Virus record (IMG/VR): IMGVR_UViG_3300011258_001062
Span: 1-35,597 of that record
Direction: 5' to 3' (one strand)
DNA from: a virus
DNA: 35,597 bases
The notes beneath the pieces are model-generated. The model worked only from the letters and a program-made list of their open reading frames with translations, was not told the origin of the DNA and searched no databases. Shown piece by piece: positions 6,267-13,215 of the stretch. Both the position numbers and the translations under genes were made by a program. Position 1 is the stretch's first letter; every line of letters begins with the position of its first letter.

Positions 6267-6526
6267 AGTCCTACAGATGTATATGTGCGTTCGCGGAAGA
6301 TTTGGGCGAGACAAGCCCTTATCAATTCCCGCGCGTGGGGATGGCCGATAACGTTCTTTACCGTGGCCGCTGGATCGTTCAACACGCGCCTAGCGGCCAA
6401 CAGGCGGTGATTGGTGGCAATCGCGGTACATTGGCGCCCGAAGCCGCAGAATGTTGCCCAGATTGGTTCACGGATCAGCGCGAAACAACATGGAAGGGCA
6501 ACCTAATGCCGGATAGAGAATGCTAG
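6263..6526 (+). CDS. Hypothetical protein, 87 aa
   Basis: It starts MKSYRCICAFAEDLGETSPY right after GGAGGATGAAGG and overlaps the upstream stop. It contains four to five Cys and several Trp residues (CCPDWFTDQRETTWKG) but no clear metal-site pattern. Function is unknown. The TAG overlaps the following ATG at 6520. Confidence 0.65.
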   Translation: MKSYRCICAFAEDLGETSPYQFPRVGMADNVLYRGRWIVQHAPSGQQAVIGGNRGTLAPEAAECCPDWFTDQRETTWKGNLMPDREC

Positions 6527-6921
6527 GCGCACTGCTCAACGCCGCACTTAACCTAAGGGGGCAGGAGGACAGAAATGCCGTCTTGAGGGCTCAACAGCAA
6601 GCTTTTATTGAGAGCCGCAAGTCGATGAGGCAAAACGCTATCAGTCCGTCCATGACGGATGAAGTCATTGAGACAGTAGCAATTCGCGCCATGGGCAAGG
6701 TCTGGCGAATGTTGCCGCCAGCTAGGCATCACCATATCCTAAATGGCTTGTCTGTGACGTATCCTGATATGCCGATTGTCCAGCCAGAAGATCAAGGCTT
6801 CGGGACCAACTTGCGTGATTTCGTTGGTAGAGAAGAAGCCCGCGAGATTGCTGCGCGAAAGGGGCAACTTCTGCCGACGGCTATCAACCACATTGAGTTA
6901 TTTTCAGAGGATGTGTGGTGA
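6520..6921 (+). CDS. Hypothetical protein, 133 aa
   Basis: A mostly helical protein: a basic N-terminal coiled-coil-like region (AVLRAQQQAFIESRKSMRQN), a central MTDEVIETVAIRAMGKVWRM and a C-terminal EAREIAARKGQLLPTAINHI. No domain was recognised. It overlaps the upstream stop by seven bases. Confidence 0.65.
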   Translation: MLGALLNAALNLRGQEDRNAVLRAQQQAFIESRKSMRQNAISPSMTDEVIETVAIRAMGKVWRMLPPARHHHILNGLSVTYPDMPIVQPEDQGFGTNLRDFVGREEAREIAARKGQLLPTAINHIELFSEDVW

Positions 6922-6998
6922 TCCCCGAACGCTACGCCCGCTACGTCTGCGCGTTCCTGGCCGTCGGGATTGTCGCGTGCCTAGCATGGGGCGGTTAG
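6918..6998 (+). CDS. Very small membrane protein, 26 aa, GTG start
   Basis: The frame opens with a GTG overlapping the upstream TGA, with GAGG about ten bases before it, and encodes a short basic start followed by one hydrophobic segment (YVCAFLAVGIVACLAWGG). Such tiny single-pass proteins occur in phage early operons. It is too short for firm assignment. Confidence 0.4.
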   Translation: MIPERYARYVCAFLAVGIVACLAWGG

Positions 6999-7050
6999 GT
7001 GATTGATCGCAGGCTATGATCATTATGGCCTATTAGGAGGCATTATCTAA

Positions 7051-7224
7051 ATGGGACAATTCCACTCAAAGAACAGGCCGCGAAAGCCGAAGCCGCATAC
7101 CGCGAAAGCCCACAAGCGCCGGGCGCAAAAGCGTAAAGAGCGGCTTGGCGGGCTGGCTGCATTTGCTCAAACGAACGCCGGAAGCGCACAGCAGAAGCGT
7201 CGCCAGCATAGCGGGCTTATCTAA
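7051..7224 (+). CDS. Small, highly basic protein, 57 aa
   Basis: It begins at ATG 7051 after AGGAGG (about ten bases upstream). The product is very rich in Lys, Arg and His (KNRPRKPKPHTAKAHKRRAQ), so nucleic-acid binding is plausible but unproven. It is the last rightward gene; its TAA is three bases from the end of the convergent leftward gene at 7228. Confidence 0.5.
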   Translation: MGQFHSKNRPRKPKPHTAKAHKRRAQKRKERLGGLAAFAQTNAGSAQQKRRQHSGLI

Positions 7225-7227
7225 TCG

Positions 7228-7458
7228 TCATCGATCCAGAAAGTCCGCAAGAATCTGGTCAACCTTTGCTCTAGCCAACGCCAGAAGCAGCAGCATGTCG
7301 CCAATGTCGCCCGTGCTGCCTGCCATGTAAAACTGCTCATCGTGATCTAAGCCGATCACAAGCGCCTGCTTCAACTCACCCTTAGCGCCCTCAAGAACGC
7401 GATCTGGGTCTAGGTCGAGCATTGTCGCGCCGGGATATTCGATAATAGATGCAGTCAT
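7228..7458 (-). CDS. Hypothetical protein, 76 aa (end of late operon)
   Basis: This acidic soluble protein starts MTASIIEYPGATMLDLDPDR and ends ARAKVDQILADFLDR. It is predicted alpha/beta, with a hydrophobic helix DMLLLLALARAKV. It is the final leftward gene and its ATG overlaps the stop of the preceding lysis-cluster gene. Function is unknown; being distal to holin and endolysin, a lysis role is only a guess. Confidence 0.65.
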   Translation of the reverse strand: MTASIIEYPGATMLDLDPDRVLEGAKGELKQALVIGLDHDEQFYMAGSTGDIGDMLLLLALARAKVDQILADFLDR

Positions 7459-7724
7459 GCTGGCTCACCTTCCTGCACTAACGCAAAGCCGCAAAACAGC
7501 GTTCCGGCCATGACGCCGCGCCCGTCGGGAGCAACGACCGCTTTCTCTAGGATAAAGCAAAACACGGCAGGAGGCCCCTGTGGCCCGCATAAGATCGCGT
7601 CGGCAACCTTGGCGCATTCGGGCGACAACACGCGCTCCTGGGCCGTCGCAGCGCCCGCAATAGCCGCCAGCAACAAAGCCGCGAACATGCCCGCGATGAT
7701 GTAGCGCCATAGGTCACGCATCAT
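7455..7724 (-). CDS. Secreted or membrane-anchored small protein in lysis cluster
   Basis: Residues 8-28 (YIIAGMFAALLLAAIAGAAT) form a hydrophobic stretch behind a basic N-terminus. An AxA-type site (AATAQ) suggests a signal peptide. The remainder has four cysteines, consistent with a periplasmic disulfide-bonded protein. It lies directly after the holin (start overlaps its stop), the usual position of spanin-like genes, but no lipobox or embedded outer spanin is convincing. It could be an i-spanin replacement, but I see no firm evidence. Confidence 0.6.
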   Translation of the reverse strand: MMRDLWRYIIAGMFAALLLAAIAGAATAQERVLSPECAKVADAILCGPQGPPAVFCFILEKAVVAPDGRGVMAGTLFCGFALVQEGEPA

Positions 7725-8134
7725 TTCGCCCGCCCGTTCAGTTTCTCGACCGTCCGCAAGCCGCCAAGCCCCAATAGCGCTAGAAGCACCGTAAACAGGC
7801 CCTCAGTAGCCAACTCAGGCGGGTTCGGGATACTTGCCCCGCTGGCCGCGATACCCCACGCCAGCAAGTCCCGCAGCATGAACACGTAAAGCAGCGCCAT
7901 GCCGCAAACCCATCCAATGAACGGACGCCAGCCAGCAACGAATATCGTCCGGTGCGCGGCTTCGATCTTGTTAAGTTCGATCTGCGCAAGGTTCGGCTGT
8001 TGGGCGAGGCGCGTTAAGATCGCCTCTTTGTCCAGCTTCTCCCCGTCGCTCGTGAATAGCTTGTCGAGAACATTGCCGACCGCCTCAATCGGCTGCGCGA
8101 CGCCGCCGCCTAGAATGCTGCCAATGATGCTCAT
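7721..8134 (-). CDS. Holin, GTA-type three-TM family
   Basis: The 137-residue protein resembles the 3-TM holin family found in gene-transfer agents and phages of alphaproteobacteria. It has an amphipathic N-terminus with MSIIGSILGGGVAQPIEAVG, a charged helix (LAQIELNKIEAAHRTIFVAG) and hydrophobic segments at about 78-110 (WVCGMALLYVFMLRDLLAWG) and 118-130 (LFTVLLALLGLGG). Holins open the inner membrane so that the endolysin reaches the wall. The start at 8134 is set by AGGAGG five bases upstream. It follows the endolysin gene directly. Confidence 0.82.
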   Translation of the reverse strand: MSIIGSILGGGVAQPIEAVGNVLDKLFTSDGEKLDKEAILTRLAQQPNLAQIELNKIEAAHRTIFVAGWRPFIGWVCGMALLYVFMLRDLLAWGIAASGASIPNPPELATEGLFTVLLALLGLGGLRTVEKLNGRAK

Positions 8135-8135
8135 A

Positions 8136-8564
8136 TCAGCCTCCTGATGCCATTTGCCAATGCGGCTTATCAACGAAGCGCTTCCAATCGCCGCCCCATT
8201 CAACCGCGATATCTAATTCGTCCGCCGCCCGCTTCATGGCGCGCTCGATCTGGTCCCAATACAGCGCTTCATTCCAGACAATGCCGCGCCCGGCGATATA
8301 CGGCGCAAGGTCAACGGCGCGGGATGGGCTGTAGTTGTGCATGGATAATCGTTCCACGCCGTCAACGTATGTCACGATTGGCCCCGGTTCCGTCCGGCCT
8401 TGGGCGTACAGCGCCGCCTGTTCTGCCTGCGAGCGATGCCCGCAGACAACAGTGATATCGACAAGCGACAGTTCCAGCGCCCGATTGACCACGCGCTGCA
8501 TGTCGGGATGGCAGCCAGCCAGCCGTGAGCGTGACGTAGCGCCGAAGCGCCAGACCTTTGACAT
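8136..8564 (-). CDS. Endolysin, M15 family peptidase (L-alanyl-D-glutamate endopeptidase type)
   Basis: The 142-residue protein cleaves the peptide stems of peptidoglycan at lysis. The zinc ligands expected for the VanY/T5-lysin group are visible: His76 and Asp85 (HNYSPSRAVDL) and His135 (KPHWQM). The substrate-pocket motif GHRSQAEQ occurs at 42-49. No signal peptide is present, so release depends on the adjacent holin. ATG 8564 has AGGAGA six bases upstream; a longer frame to 8615 lacks a site. A terminator-like hairpin lies just upstream. Confidence 0.9.
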   Translation of the reverse strand: MSKVWRFGATSRSRLAGCHPDMQRVVNRALELSLVDITVVCGHRSQAEQAALYAQGRTEPGPIVTYVDGVERLSMHNYSPSRAVDLAPYIAGRGIVWNEALYWDQIERAMKRAADELDIAVEWGGDWKRFVDKPHWQMASGG

Positions 8565-8583
8565 ATGCAGTCTCCTGAAACGC

Positions 8584-8605
8584 AAAAGGGCGGCCCGAAA
8601 GCCGC
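8584..8605 (-). terminator. Intrinsic terminator-like hairpin upstream of endolysin
   Basis: On the minus strand GCGGC, a six-base loop and GCCGC are followed by CCTTTTG. The hairpin lies between the preceding membrane-protein stop and the endolysin ribosome-binding site, so it could restrict lysis-gene expression. The stem is short and the T run is four bases, so strength is uncertain. Confidence 0.5.
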
Positions 8606-8634
8606 AACTCTGCAATGGTTAATGGTGGATGCCG

Positions 8635-9000
8635 TCAGATATGCGCGATAATCCCCGCCAGGAGCGCAAAGGCGATGCCAATGGCAATCGGCTTGCCGTC
8701 GCCAAAGCGATGACGCGTCCAGAACCAGAATGCCCCCCATACAGCCAGCGCGGCGCTATACGTCACGGCGTCCACAAGCCAGTGATCGACCATGCCGGGA
8801 GGCTTGCCCGTCATGCGCCACGATGCAAACCACGCTCTGGATAGCGCGTCAGATGCGAAGTTTACCGCAGCGAATATCGAGAATGCTTTCGTCTGCCATG
8901 GCATGTCCTGCCAGTGAGACCGCAAATAAACACAAACCGCAACGCTCGCCGACAGACCGCCGAAGGCATACAAAAGATAGCTAGTCAGAGTTAGGTCCAT
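8635..9000 (-). CDS. Four-helix membrane protein, 121 aa
   Basis: Hydrophobic segments at about 5-25 (TSYLLYAFGGLSASVAVCVY), 39-55, 75-95 (TYSAALAVWGAFWFW) and 104-121 (AIGIAFALLAGIIAHI) give three or four transmembrane helices. Next to the lysis genes it could be a second holin or antiholin, but it has no recognised family signature. GGGGGCGGCG precedes ATG 9000. Confidence 0.65.
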   Translation of the reverse strand: MDLTLTSYLLYAFGGLSASVAVCVYLRSHWQDMPWQTKAFSIFAAVNFASDALSRAWFASWRMTGKPPGMVDHWLVDAVTYSAALAVWGAFWFWTRHRFGDGKPIAIGIAFALLAGIIAHI

Positions 9001-9178
9001 CGCCGCCCCCGCCGATTTCGTTCAGAACATCCGCAGGTTCGGACGATTGCTTTATCGCTTCTCGTAATTCGCCCGCCGCTTTGGATTGCGATTGACGAGC
9101 CGCCGCCACGCCAGCGCTGACGCCGCCCGCAAACAAGACGCCGATCACAGCGCGCACAATGTCATCTAGGCCATTCAT
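8981..9178 (-). CDS. Small membrane-anchored protein, 65 aa
   Basis: It starts at ATG 9178 (MNGLDDIVRAVIGVLFAGGV): one N-terminal hydrophobic helix with a Gly/Ala-rich face, followed by a soluble Ser/Glu-rich tail. The start follows GGGGGCGGCC and overlaps the stop of the gene before it. It belongs to a cluster of three tiny membrane proteins upstream of the endolysin, a setting in which holin or spanin accessory roles are common. Function is not demonstrated. Confidence 0.55.
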   Translation of the reverse strand: MNGLDDIVRAVIGVLFAGGVSAGVAAARQSQSKAAGELREAIKQSSEPADVLNEIGGGGDGPNSD

Positions 9179-9372
9179 GGCCGCCCCCGTTCGCGGTACA
9201 GAACCGTTAATTCTGTGAGCGCCCGCGTGTTGTCGTTCATGGCGTCTTGATAGCCCTTGTTCACCTGATCTAACCGCTTCTCGCGCGTCCAAATCCAATA
9301 CGCCATCGCGGCGCAGATCACAGGCCAAGGCCCATGCGCGGTCAGAAACTCTGACCATGATCCTATGTCCAT
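9175..9372 (-). CDS. Small membrane protein with coiled-coil tail, 65 aa
   Basis: Residues about 14-30 (GPWPVICAAMAYWIWT) form a single transmembrane helix. The rest (REKRLDQVNKGYQDAMNDNT) is a charged helix ending RERGRP. An N-terminal anchor plus periplasmic coiled coil is the layout of inner-membrane spanins, but no paired outer-membrane lipoprotein was found. ATG 9372 overlaps the preceding TGA. Confidence 0.55.
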   Translation of the reverse strand: MDIGSWSEFLTAHGPWPVICAAMAYWIWTREKRLDQVNKGYQDAMNDNTRALTELTVLYRERGRP

Positions 9373-9659
9373 CAAACACCGACCAAAGCAGGGTCAACGC
9401 CCCGCCAATCAACGCCCTGCATCTTTCCTGCTAGAACGTCGTGATCGTCTTCGGCATAGACGCCCTTGCATTCACCCATCCACGCTTGCGACTGGCGCCA
9501 AGGCTTGTCAGCGCCCGCGACCTTGATCACGCATTCCAAGCCGAGGGTATTCCAGGCGACGGATATCGCGCCGCGCCCCGTGGCCTCGTGCTGCGCTTTA
9601 CAGGCCGCTACAGCGCGATCATGCGTTTGCTTGTCCATATGCAGCCATCGCTTGCCCAT
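9372..9659 (-). CDS. Hypothetical protein, 95 aa
   Basis: A soluble protein starting MGKRWLHMDKQTHDRAVAAC with several Trp residues (KPWRQSQAWMGECKGVYAED). No family was recognised. GGGAG lies about 11 bases before ATG 9659; ATG 9638 is an alternative. It sits between the LamG-like virion protein and the lysis cluster. Confidence 0.6.
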   Translation of the reverse strand: MGKRWLHMDKQTHDRAVAACKAQHEATGRGAISVAWNTLGLECVIKVAGADKPWRQSQAWMGECKGVYAEDDHDVLAGKMQGVDWRGVDPALVGV

Positions 9660-9661
9660 GC

Positions 9662-10411
9662 CTATGCTCCCGCCTTGTAAAGCCGCTGCGCTTCCGTTAG
9701 CGCGCCGGTCACAGTCAGGTCGCCAGCGCTGCCGCTGTTGACGCCAAAGCCGTTGTGATCACCGCGCATGTAAAACATCGGCTGCACTCCGAATGGAGCC
9801 TTGCCTTCCGCGCCCAGATATTGAGGCCGTCCGCCGCTAATGAAGCGCTTTACGTCCGCCGCCGTCACCGCCCGGCCTGGATCGCCGATCCACACTTCCG
9901 CAATGTCGGCATTGGCCTTCAACGCTCCGCCGGTCGCGGAGCCGATGGCCCAAGTCGTCACGCCGCTATTGATCGTGCCGGTCGTCTCAATCGTGATGTT
10001 CGACGCCAGAACGCCATCAACATAGACAAACGACGCGCCGCCGCCGGTCGTATCCATAGATGCAAAAATGTGATGCCAATCGCTATCGCCAGTCAGGTCA
10101 GGCCCATCATGCCGCCAGATATCCGTGTTCGACGAATTGCGCCCGACAATACGCACAATGTCAGAAGACGTGACCTGCATATAAACGCGCGTTCCGGTCG
10201 CATGGATGATGTAGCGCGCCGATCCATCCCCGCCGGTATTGCGAACCCATGCCGAGACCGCCAAGCGAGACGCGTTGGCTGTCGTTAGCCCCGTGCCTTC
10301 GATGGCGTCATTCGTGCCGTCGAAGTGAGCGCCGCGCGCTTCATAAGGCGGAGGCCCGCCAGCGCCAGCCGCGCCGATGCCGACGCGCGCGCTTGTCATG
10401 TCGATGCTCAT
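9662..10411 (-). CDS. LamG/concanavalin-like domain protein, probable virion surface protein
   Basis: The 249-residue protein contains a jelly-roll (Laminin_G_3-like) pattern at about 28-185: AHFDGTNDAIEGTGLTTANA, RLAVSAWVRN, SDWHHIFASMD, SFVYVDGVLA and IAEVWIGDPGR. Such domains bind sugars and occur in tail fibres and decoration proteins. The C-terminal part ends GALTEAQRLYKAGA. It follows the spike-base gene, so a spike or fibre role at the virion surface is likely by position. Ligand unknown. Confidence 0.75.
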   Translation of the reverse strand: MSIDMTSARVGIGAAGAGGPPPYEARGAHFDGTNDAIEGTGLTTANASRLAVSAWVRNTGGDGSARYIIHATGTRVYMQVTSSDIVRIVGRNSSNTDIWRHDGPDLTGDSDWHHIFASMDTTGGGASFVYVDGVLASNITIETTGTINSGVTTWAIGSATGGALKANADIAEVWIGDPGRAVTAADVKRFISGGRPQYLGAEGKAPFGVQPMFYMRGDHNGFGVNSGSAGDLTVTGALTEAQRLYKAGA

Positions 10412-10415
10412 GCGC

Positions 10416-10679
10416 TTACCAGAGCGCGATGATGCTAGATGCAGCCGTACCGGCGGCGTAAACGCGCGTCACCCGCAACGGATAAAAGCCGATAGCCAGA
10501 TCTGCGAATGTGACAGTGCCGGAGCCGACCATATCGACTTTCACAGCGCCGGGGCTGCCGACGTACAGCCCGCGCGTGGCGAACGCCAAGTCGGCGCTAT
10601 CGCTCGCCGTCACTGCCGCCGCGTTTTCGAACGGGTCCATAATGCGACGCTTGTCGCTGTTCGCCCATAGATCAACCAT
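10416..10679 (-). CDS. Spike base protein, RCAP_rcc01079-like
   Basis: The 87-residue protein matches the pattern of the small spike base protein known from the Rhodobacter gene-transfer agent: DPFENAAAVTASDSADL, TRGLYVGSPGAVKVDM, GTVTFADLAIGFYPLRVTRV and a closing SSIIALW. In the GTA it belongs to the head spike. Here it is paired with a LamG-like protein and a tailspike, so it may anchor surface spikes on a P22-like head. AAGGA precedes ATG 10679. The family assignment is from memory of the motif order. Confidence 0.75.
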   Translation of the reverse strand: MVDLWANSDKRRIMDPFENAAAVTASDSADLAFATRGLYVGSPGAVKVDMVGSGTVTFADLAIGFYPLRVTRVYAAGTAASSIIALW

Positions 10680-10691
10680 GATATTTCGTCC

Positions 10692-12926
10692 TTATGAAGG
10701 GTTAACGTCTTTGACGCCGATCCAGCTATCCAGAACCATGCCTGTGACGGCTAGGCCGCTTGCTGCGTCGTCTGTGAGGCCGGTTGCGATAGTTAGATCG
10801 CCCGCGCCGGTCGTGGCGCTGTAGGGGTGCGCTACGGCACTTCCGCCGCTGGCAATCAGCGATTGATGAATGGTGCCGTCGTCTTGCGTGACGCGGAGCG
10901 GCTGGCCGGTGAAATAGTGCTCGCGCTCTGCCACGGTGATTGCCGTCGCGCCGGTCGTCTCACTCGCGCCTAGCGTGGTCGCGGGCGGGGTGCCGAAAAC
11001 GTAAGCCGTCGCGGCGGTGTCACTGACTGCCACCGTCACCTGATAGCGGAACGTTGCAGAGACTTGCGCATCCGTGTTCTCAAGGAGTTCATCGAATGCT
11101 TCCAGAACAACGCGCCCTTTGAAGCCAACATCAACCGTCGTGTCTGAAAGCGTCGTGAACGTGGTTCCGCTGTCGTGGCTGACCTGCAACGTCAGCAAAG
11201 CAAACGAGTTCGCCGCGCCGACCACAGCAACCTCTAACTCAGCCCGCACTTGGCGAGGGCCGGGATGTTCTGTAATCAGATAGCCGATGTAATCATTGCC
11301 GCCATCCAGATCGACGGCTGTTGGCGTCAAGCTTGCCGTCGTGAACGTCGCCGTTACAAGATCACGTTGGAATGACCGGGAGCCGCGTAGGTACTGAATG
11401 CGCCCGCTTGTCGCCGCTGACTTGTCAACCTTGGTAAGAATTGAAAACCCGGAATGTTCACCAAAGTAGACGCTGCTATCTACGCTCGACGGTCCGAAGC
11501 GCACGTTAAGGTCTGATATCTGGCCGTACCTAATGTCAACAGTGTTCGCAGGTCCGTCCATATCTACGTTTGTCTGGTATCCAGAGACTTCAAACTCGCC
11601 ATATAAAGCGCTTGAGCCTTCGATGCTAAGTCCAGTCAACCCCTTCGGATCGACCCAATAAACGCGGATGTTGCGCGCCGTTGTAGCGGCTGCGCCGGTC
11701 GATACTGTGACGCTGGTGATATCGTTCGCCATTGTGTTGCGGATATCGTCGCCCGGCGCGATGGCGTCGCCGTCTTGGTCAACCAGGGTGTATTCCGTTG
11801 CTCCGGGGCTGCTGGCAACGTGCGTTAGCTGCTCGTATGTGCCGCCCGCTACATCTTCACGAAATACCCGGATGCCCGCCGCGCGAGCCAAGAAGCGGCC
11901 ATGGCCTTCGCGAACGTGAGTTGTGCCGCTTGTGCTTGTCGTCGGGCCTTTGGCGGTAATCTCTGAGTAGATTCTGCCATTAAAGTAAACGCCTTGCGTC
12001 TGGCTTGATCCAGTCGAGCTAAAGAAACGCACGCCGTAACGCGGATATAAATTCGACTGATTCCATGGATCGTTTTGCGCAACGAGAATATTGTTCATCC
12101 GGGAAAACGTATTCCCGGATTGATCATTATTGAATTGCGCCCCGTCAAAGCTGATGCAATCCGTAAATCGCTCCACGGTTACATCTTGCAGCCGCATCCC
12201 CCTGCTTACGCGAACCTCAATTCCTATGTGGTCACTTGTCCCGATGTGGTCGTCGCCACGTATATGAACCCCCGTCATCGTAAATTCTGTTGTCGGGCGC
12301 CCATCATCAGCGCTGGGCATGATGATCCCATTGCACCCCGAAAAATTCAGAAGGGTCGTGCTGTGCATATCCCCCAGTATCCGGGAGTCAGAAAAGACTT
12401 CAATCGGGCCGTTAAATGTCCATGAATTTGACCCGATATAGGGGTTTGCTACGGGCATGTAGACCGTGCGGCGCTCGCTCGCCCCAGCAGCAACAGCAAG
12501 GTTCATCTGCGTTGTTCGGGCGGTTTCGTCGGCTGCGCTCTTTACGTCGTAATCAATCGCCGCATTGATATCCGCACGACCGCCGATGTTCAGGCGGAAG
12601 GCGCTAATGCTGGATGCTTCAAGCGCTTCCGCAATGCCGGCATCAAGACCTTGAACGGCGTTATCGTGCGTCCAGAGCGTTACGTCCTCAGCCGTTTTGG
12701 CAACGATCTTATAAGCGCCTTCGTCAAGAAACACATTGCCAAGCAATCCTCCGGCGTCGCAGATGATCGGGTTTGCGTTGACGCTCGCCAAGCCGATCCC
12801 GTCAAATGTATCCTTCGGCGTGGTTGTTCCGGCTTCGTAGAAATAAACCTTCGCCCCGCTGACAGGATCGCCGTTCGCGTCCGTAATCCGTTGCGGCAGG
12901 CGTTCCAGCCGATCCATTGCGCCCAT
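10692..12926 (-). CDS. Tailspike protein with N-terminal head-binding domain and beta-helix
   Basis: The 744-residue protein starts with a virion-attachment domain (about 1-95; QRITDANGDPVSGAKVYFYE, GNVFLDEGAYKIVAK, TLWTHDN) shared by many podovirus spikes of alphaproteobacteria. A short linker leads to a right-handed parallel beta-helix (about 140-480; TEFTMTGVHIRGDD, RGMRLQDVTVERFTD). The C-terminal part (about 500-744) is rich in beta sandwiches with CLYBY-like Thr/Ser/Val content. Such spikes bind and often cleave surface polysaccharide. No catalytic acid pair can be named by eye. Start 12926 follows GGAG by seven bases; a terminator hairpin lies just upstream. Confidence 0.88.
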   Translation of the reverse strand: MGAMDRLERLPQRITDANGDPVSGAKVYFYEAGTTTPKDTFDGIGLASVNANPIICDAGGLLGNVFLDEGAYKIVAKTAEDVTLWTHDNAVQGLDAGIAEALEASSISAFRLNIGGRADINAAIDYDVKSAADETARTTQMNLAVAAGASERRTVYMPVANPYIGSNSWTFNGPIEVFSDSRILGDMHSTTLLNFSGCNGIIMPSADDGRPTTEFTMTGVHIRGDDHIGTSDHIGIEVRVSRGMRLQDVTVERFTDCISFDGAQFNNDQSGNTFSRMNNILVAQNDPWNQSNLYPRYGVRFFSSTGSSQTQGVYFNGRIYSEITAKGPTTSTSGTTHVREGHGRFLARAAGIRVFREDVAGGTYEQLTHVASSPGATEYTLVDQDGDAIAPGDDIRNTMANDITSVTVSTGAAATTARNIRVYWVDPKGLTGLSIEGSSALYGEFEVSGYQTNVDMDGPANTVDIRYGQISDLNVRFGPSSVDSSVYFGEHSGFSILTKVDKSAATSGRIQYLRGSRSFQRDLVTATFTTASLTPTAVDLDGGNDYIGYLITEHPGPRQVRAELEVAVVGAANSFALLTLQVSHDSGTTFTTLSDTTVDVGFKGRVVLEAFDELLENTDAQVSATFRYQVTVAVSDTAATAYVFGTPPATTLGASETTGATAITVAEREHYFTGQPLRVTQDDGTIHQSLIASGGSAVAHPYSATTGAGDLTIATGLTDDAASGLAVTGMVLDSWIGVKDVNPS

Positions 12927-12942
12927 GGGCTTTCTCCAATGC

Positions 12943-12964
12943 AAAAAGCCGCCCGGAGGCGGTT
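12943..12964 (-). terminator. Intrinsic terminator upstream of the tailspike gene
   Basis: On the minus strand CCGCC, loop TCCG, GGCGG are followed by CTTTTTG. It lies 17 bases before the tailspike start, overlapping its leader, so it would limit read-through from the ejection-protein genes into the spike and lysis genes unless antitermination acts. Confidence 0.65.
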
Positions 12965-13002
12965 GGTGTAGATTTGGCTTGTCAGGAAGGCGCTAAGTCG
13001 CC

Positions 13003-13215
13003 ATGTTTAGGGGCATGACAGTTGCAGAGATGAGCCCTATCGAACTATATGCCGTCGTCACCGTGGCGATGATGGTGTTCGCGCTGTCTGTGCTAGGTGT
13101 TTTTCAATGGAAGAACTTGGACACGATCAGGCAGAAGACTTTCGCCGGTCTGGGATTGTTCGCCGTGTGGGGGCTTCCGTTTGTAGTGTTTCTTAACGTG
13201 GCGCAATCAAGCTAA
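13003..13215 (+). CDS. Two-TM membrane protein on the opposite strand (possible moron)
   Basis: This is the only rightward gene inside the leftward late operon. The product (up to 70 aa) has two transmembrane helices, about 15-36 (LYAVVTVAMMVFALSVLGVF) and 48-68 (AGLGLFAVWGLPFVVFLNVA), joined by a charged loop (QWKNLDTIRQKT). Starts at 13003, 13015 or 13030 are possible; AGGGG lies close before 13015. It overlaps the 3' end of the convergent gene by 23 bases. An isolated, oppositely oriented membrane gene is the classic setting of a moron expressed in the lysogen (superinfection exclusion, for example). No clear promoter was found. Confidence 0.55.
   Translation: MFRGMTVAEMSPIELYAVVTVAMMVFALSVLGVFQWKNLDTIRQKTFAGLGLFAVWGLPFVVFLNVAQSS

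Noticed and set aside
7465-7710. Embedded frame inside the secreted-protein gene, as for an overlapping outer spanin
   Set aside because: It lacks a lipobox and signal peptide and is Arg/Cys-rich, so it looks like an out-of-frame shadow rather than an embedded spanin.
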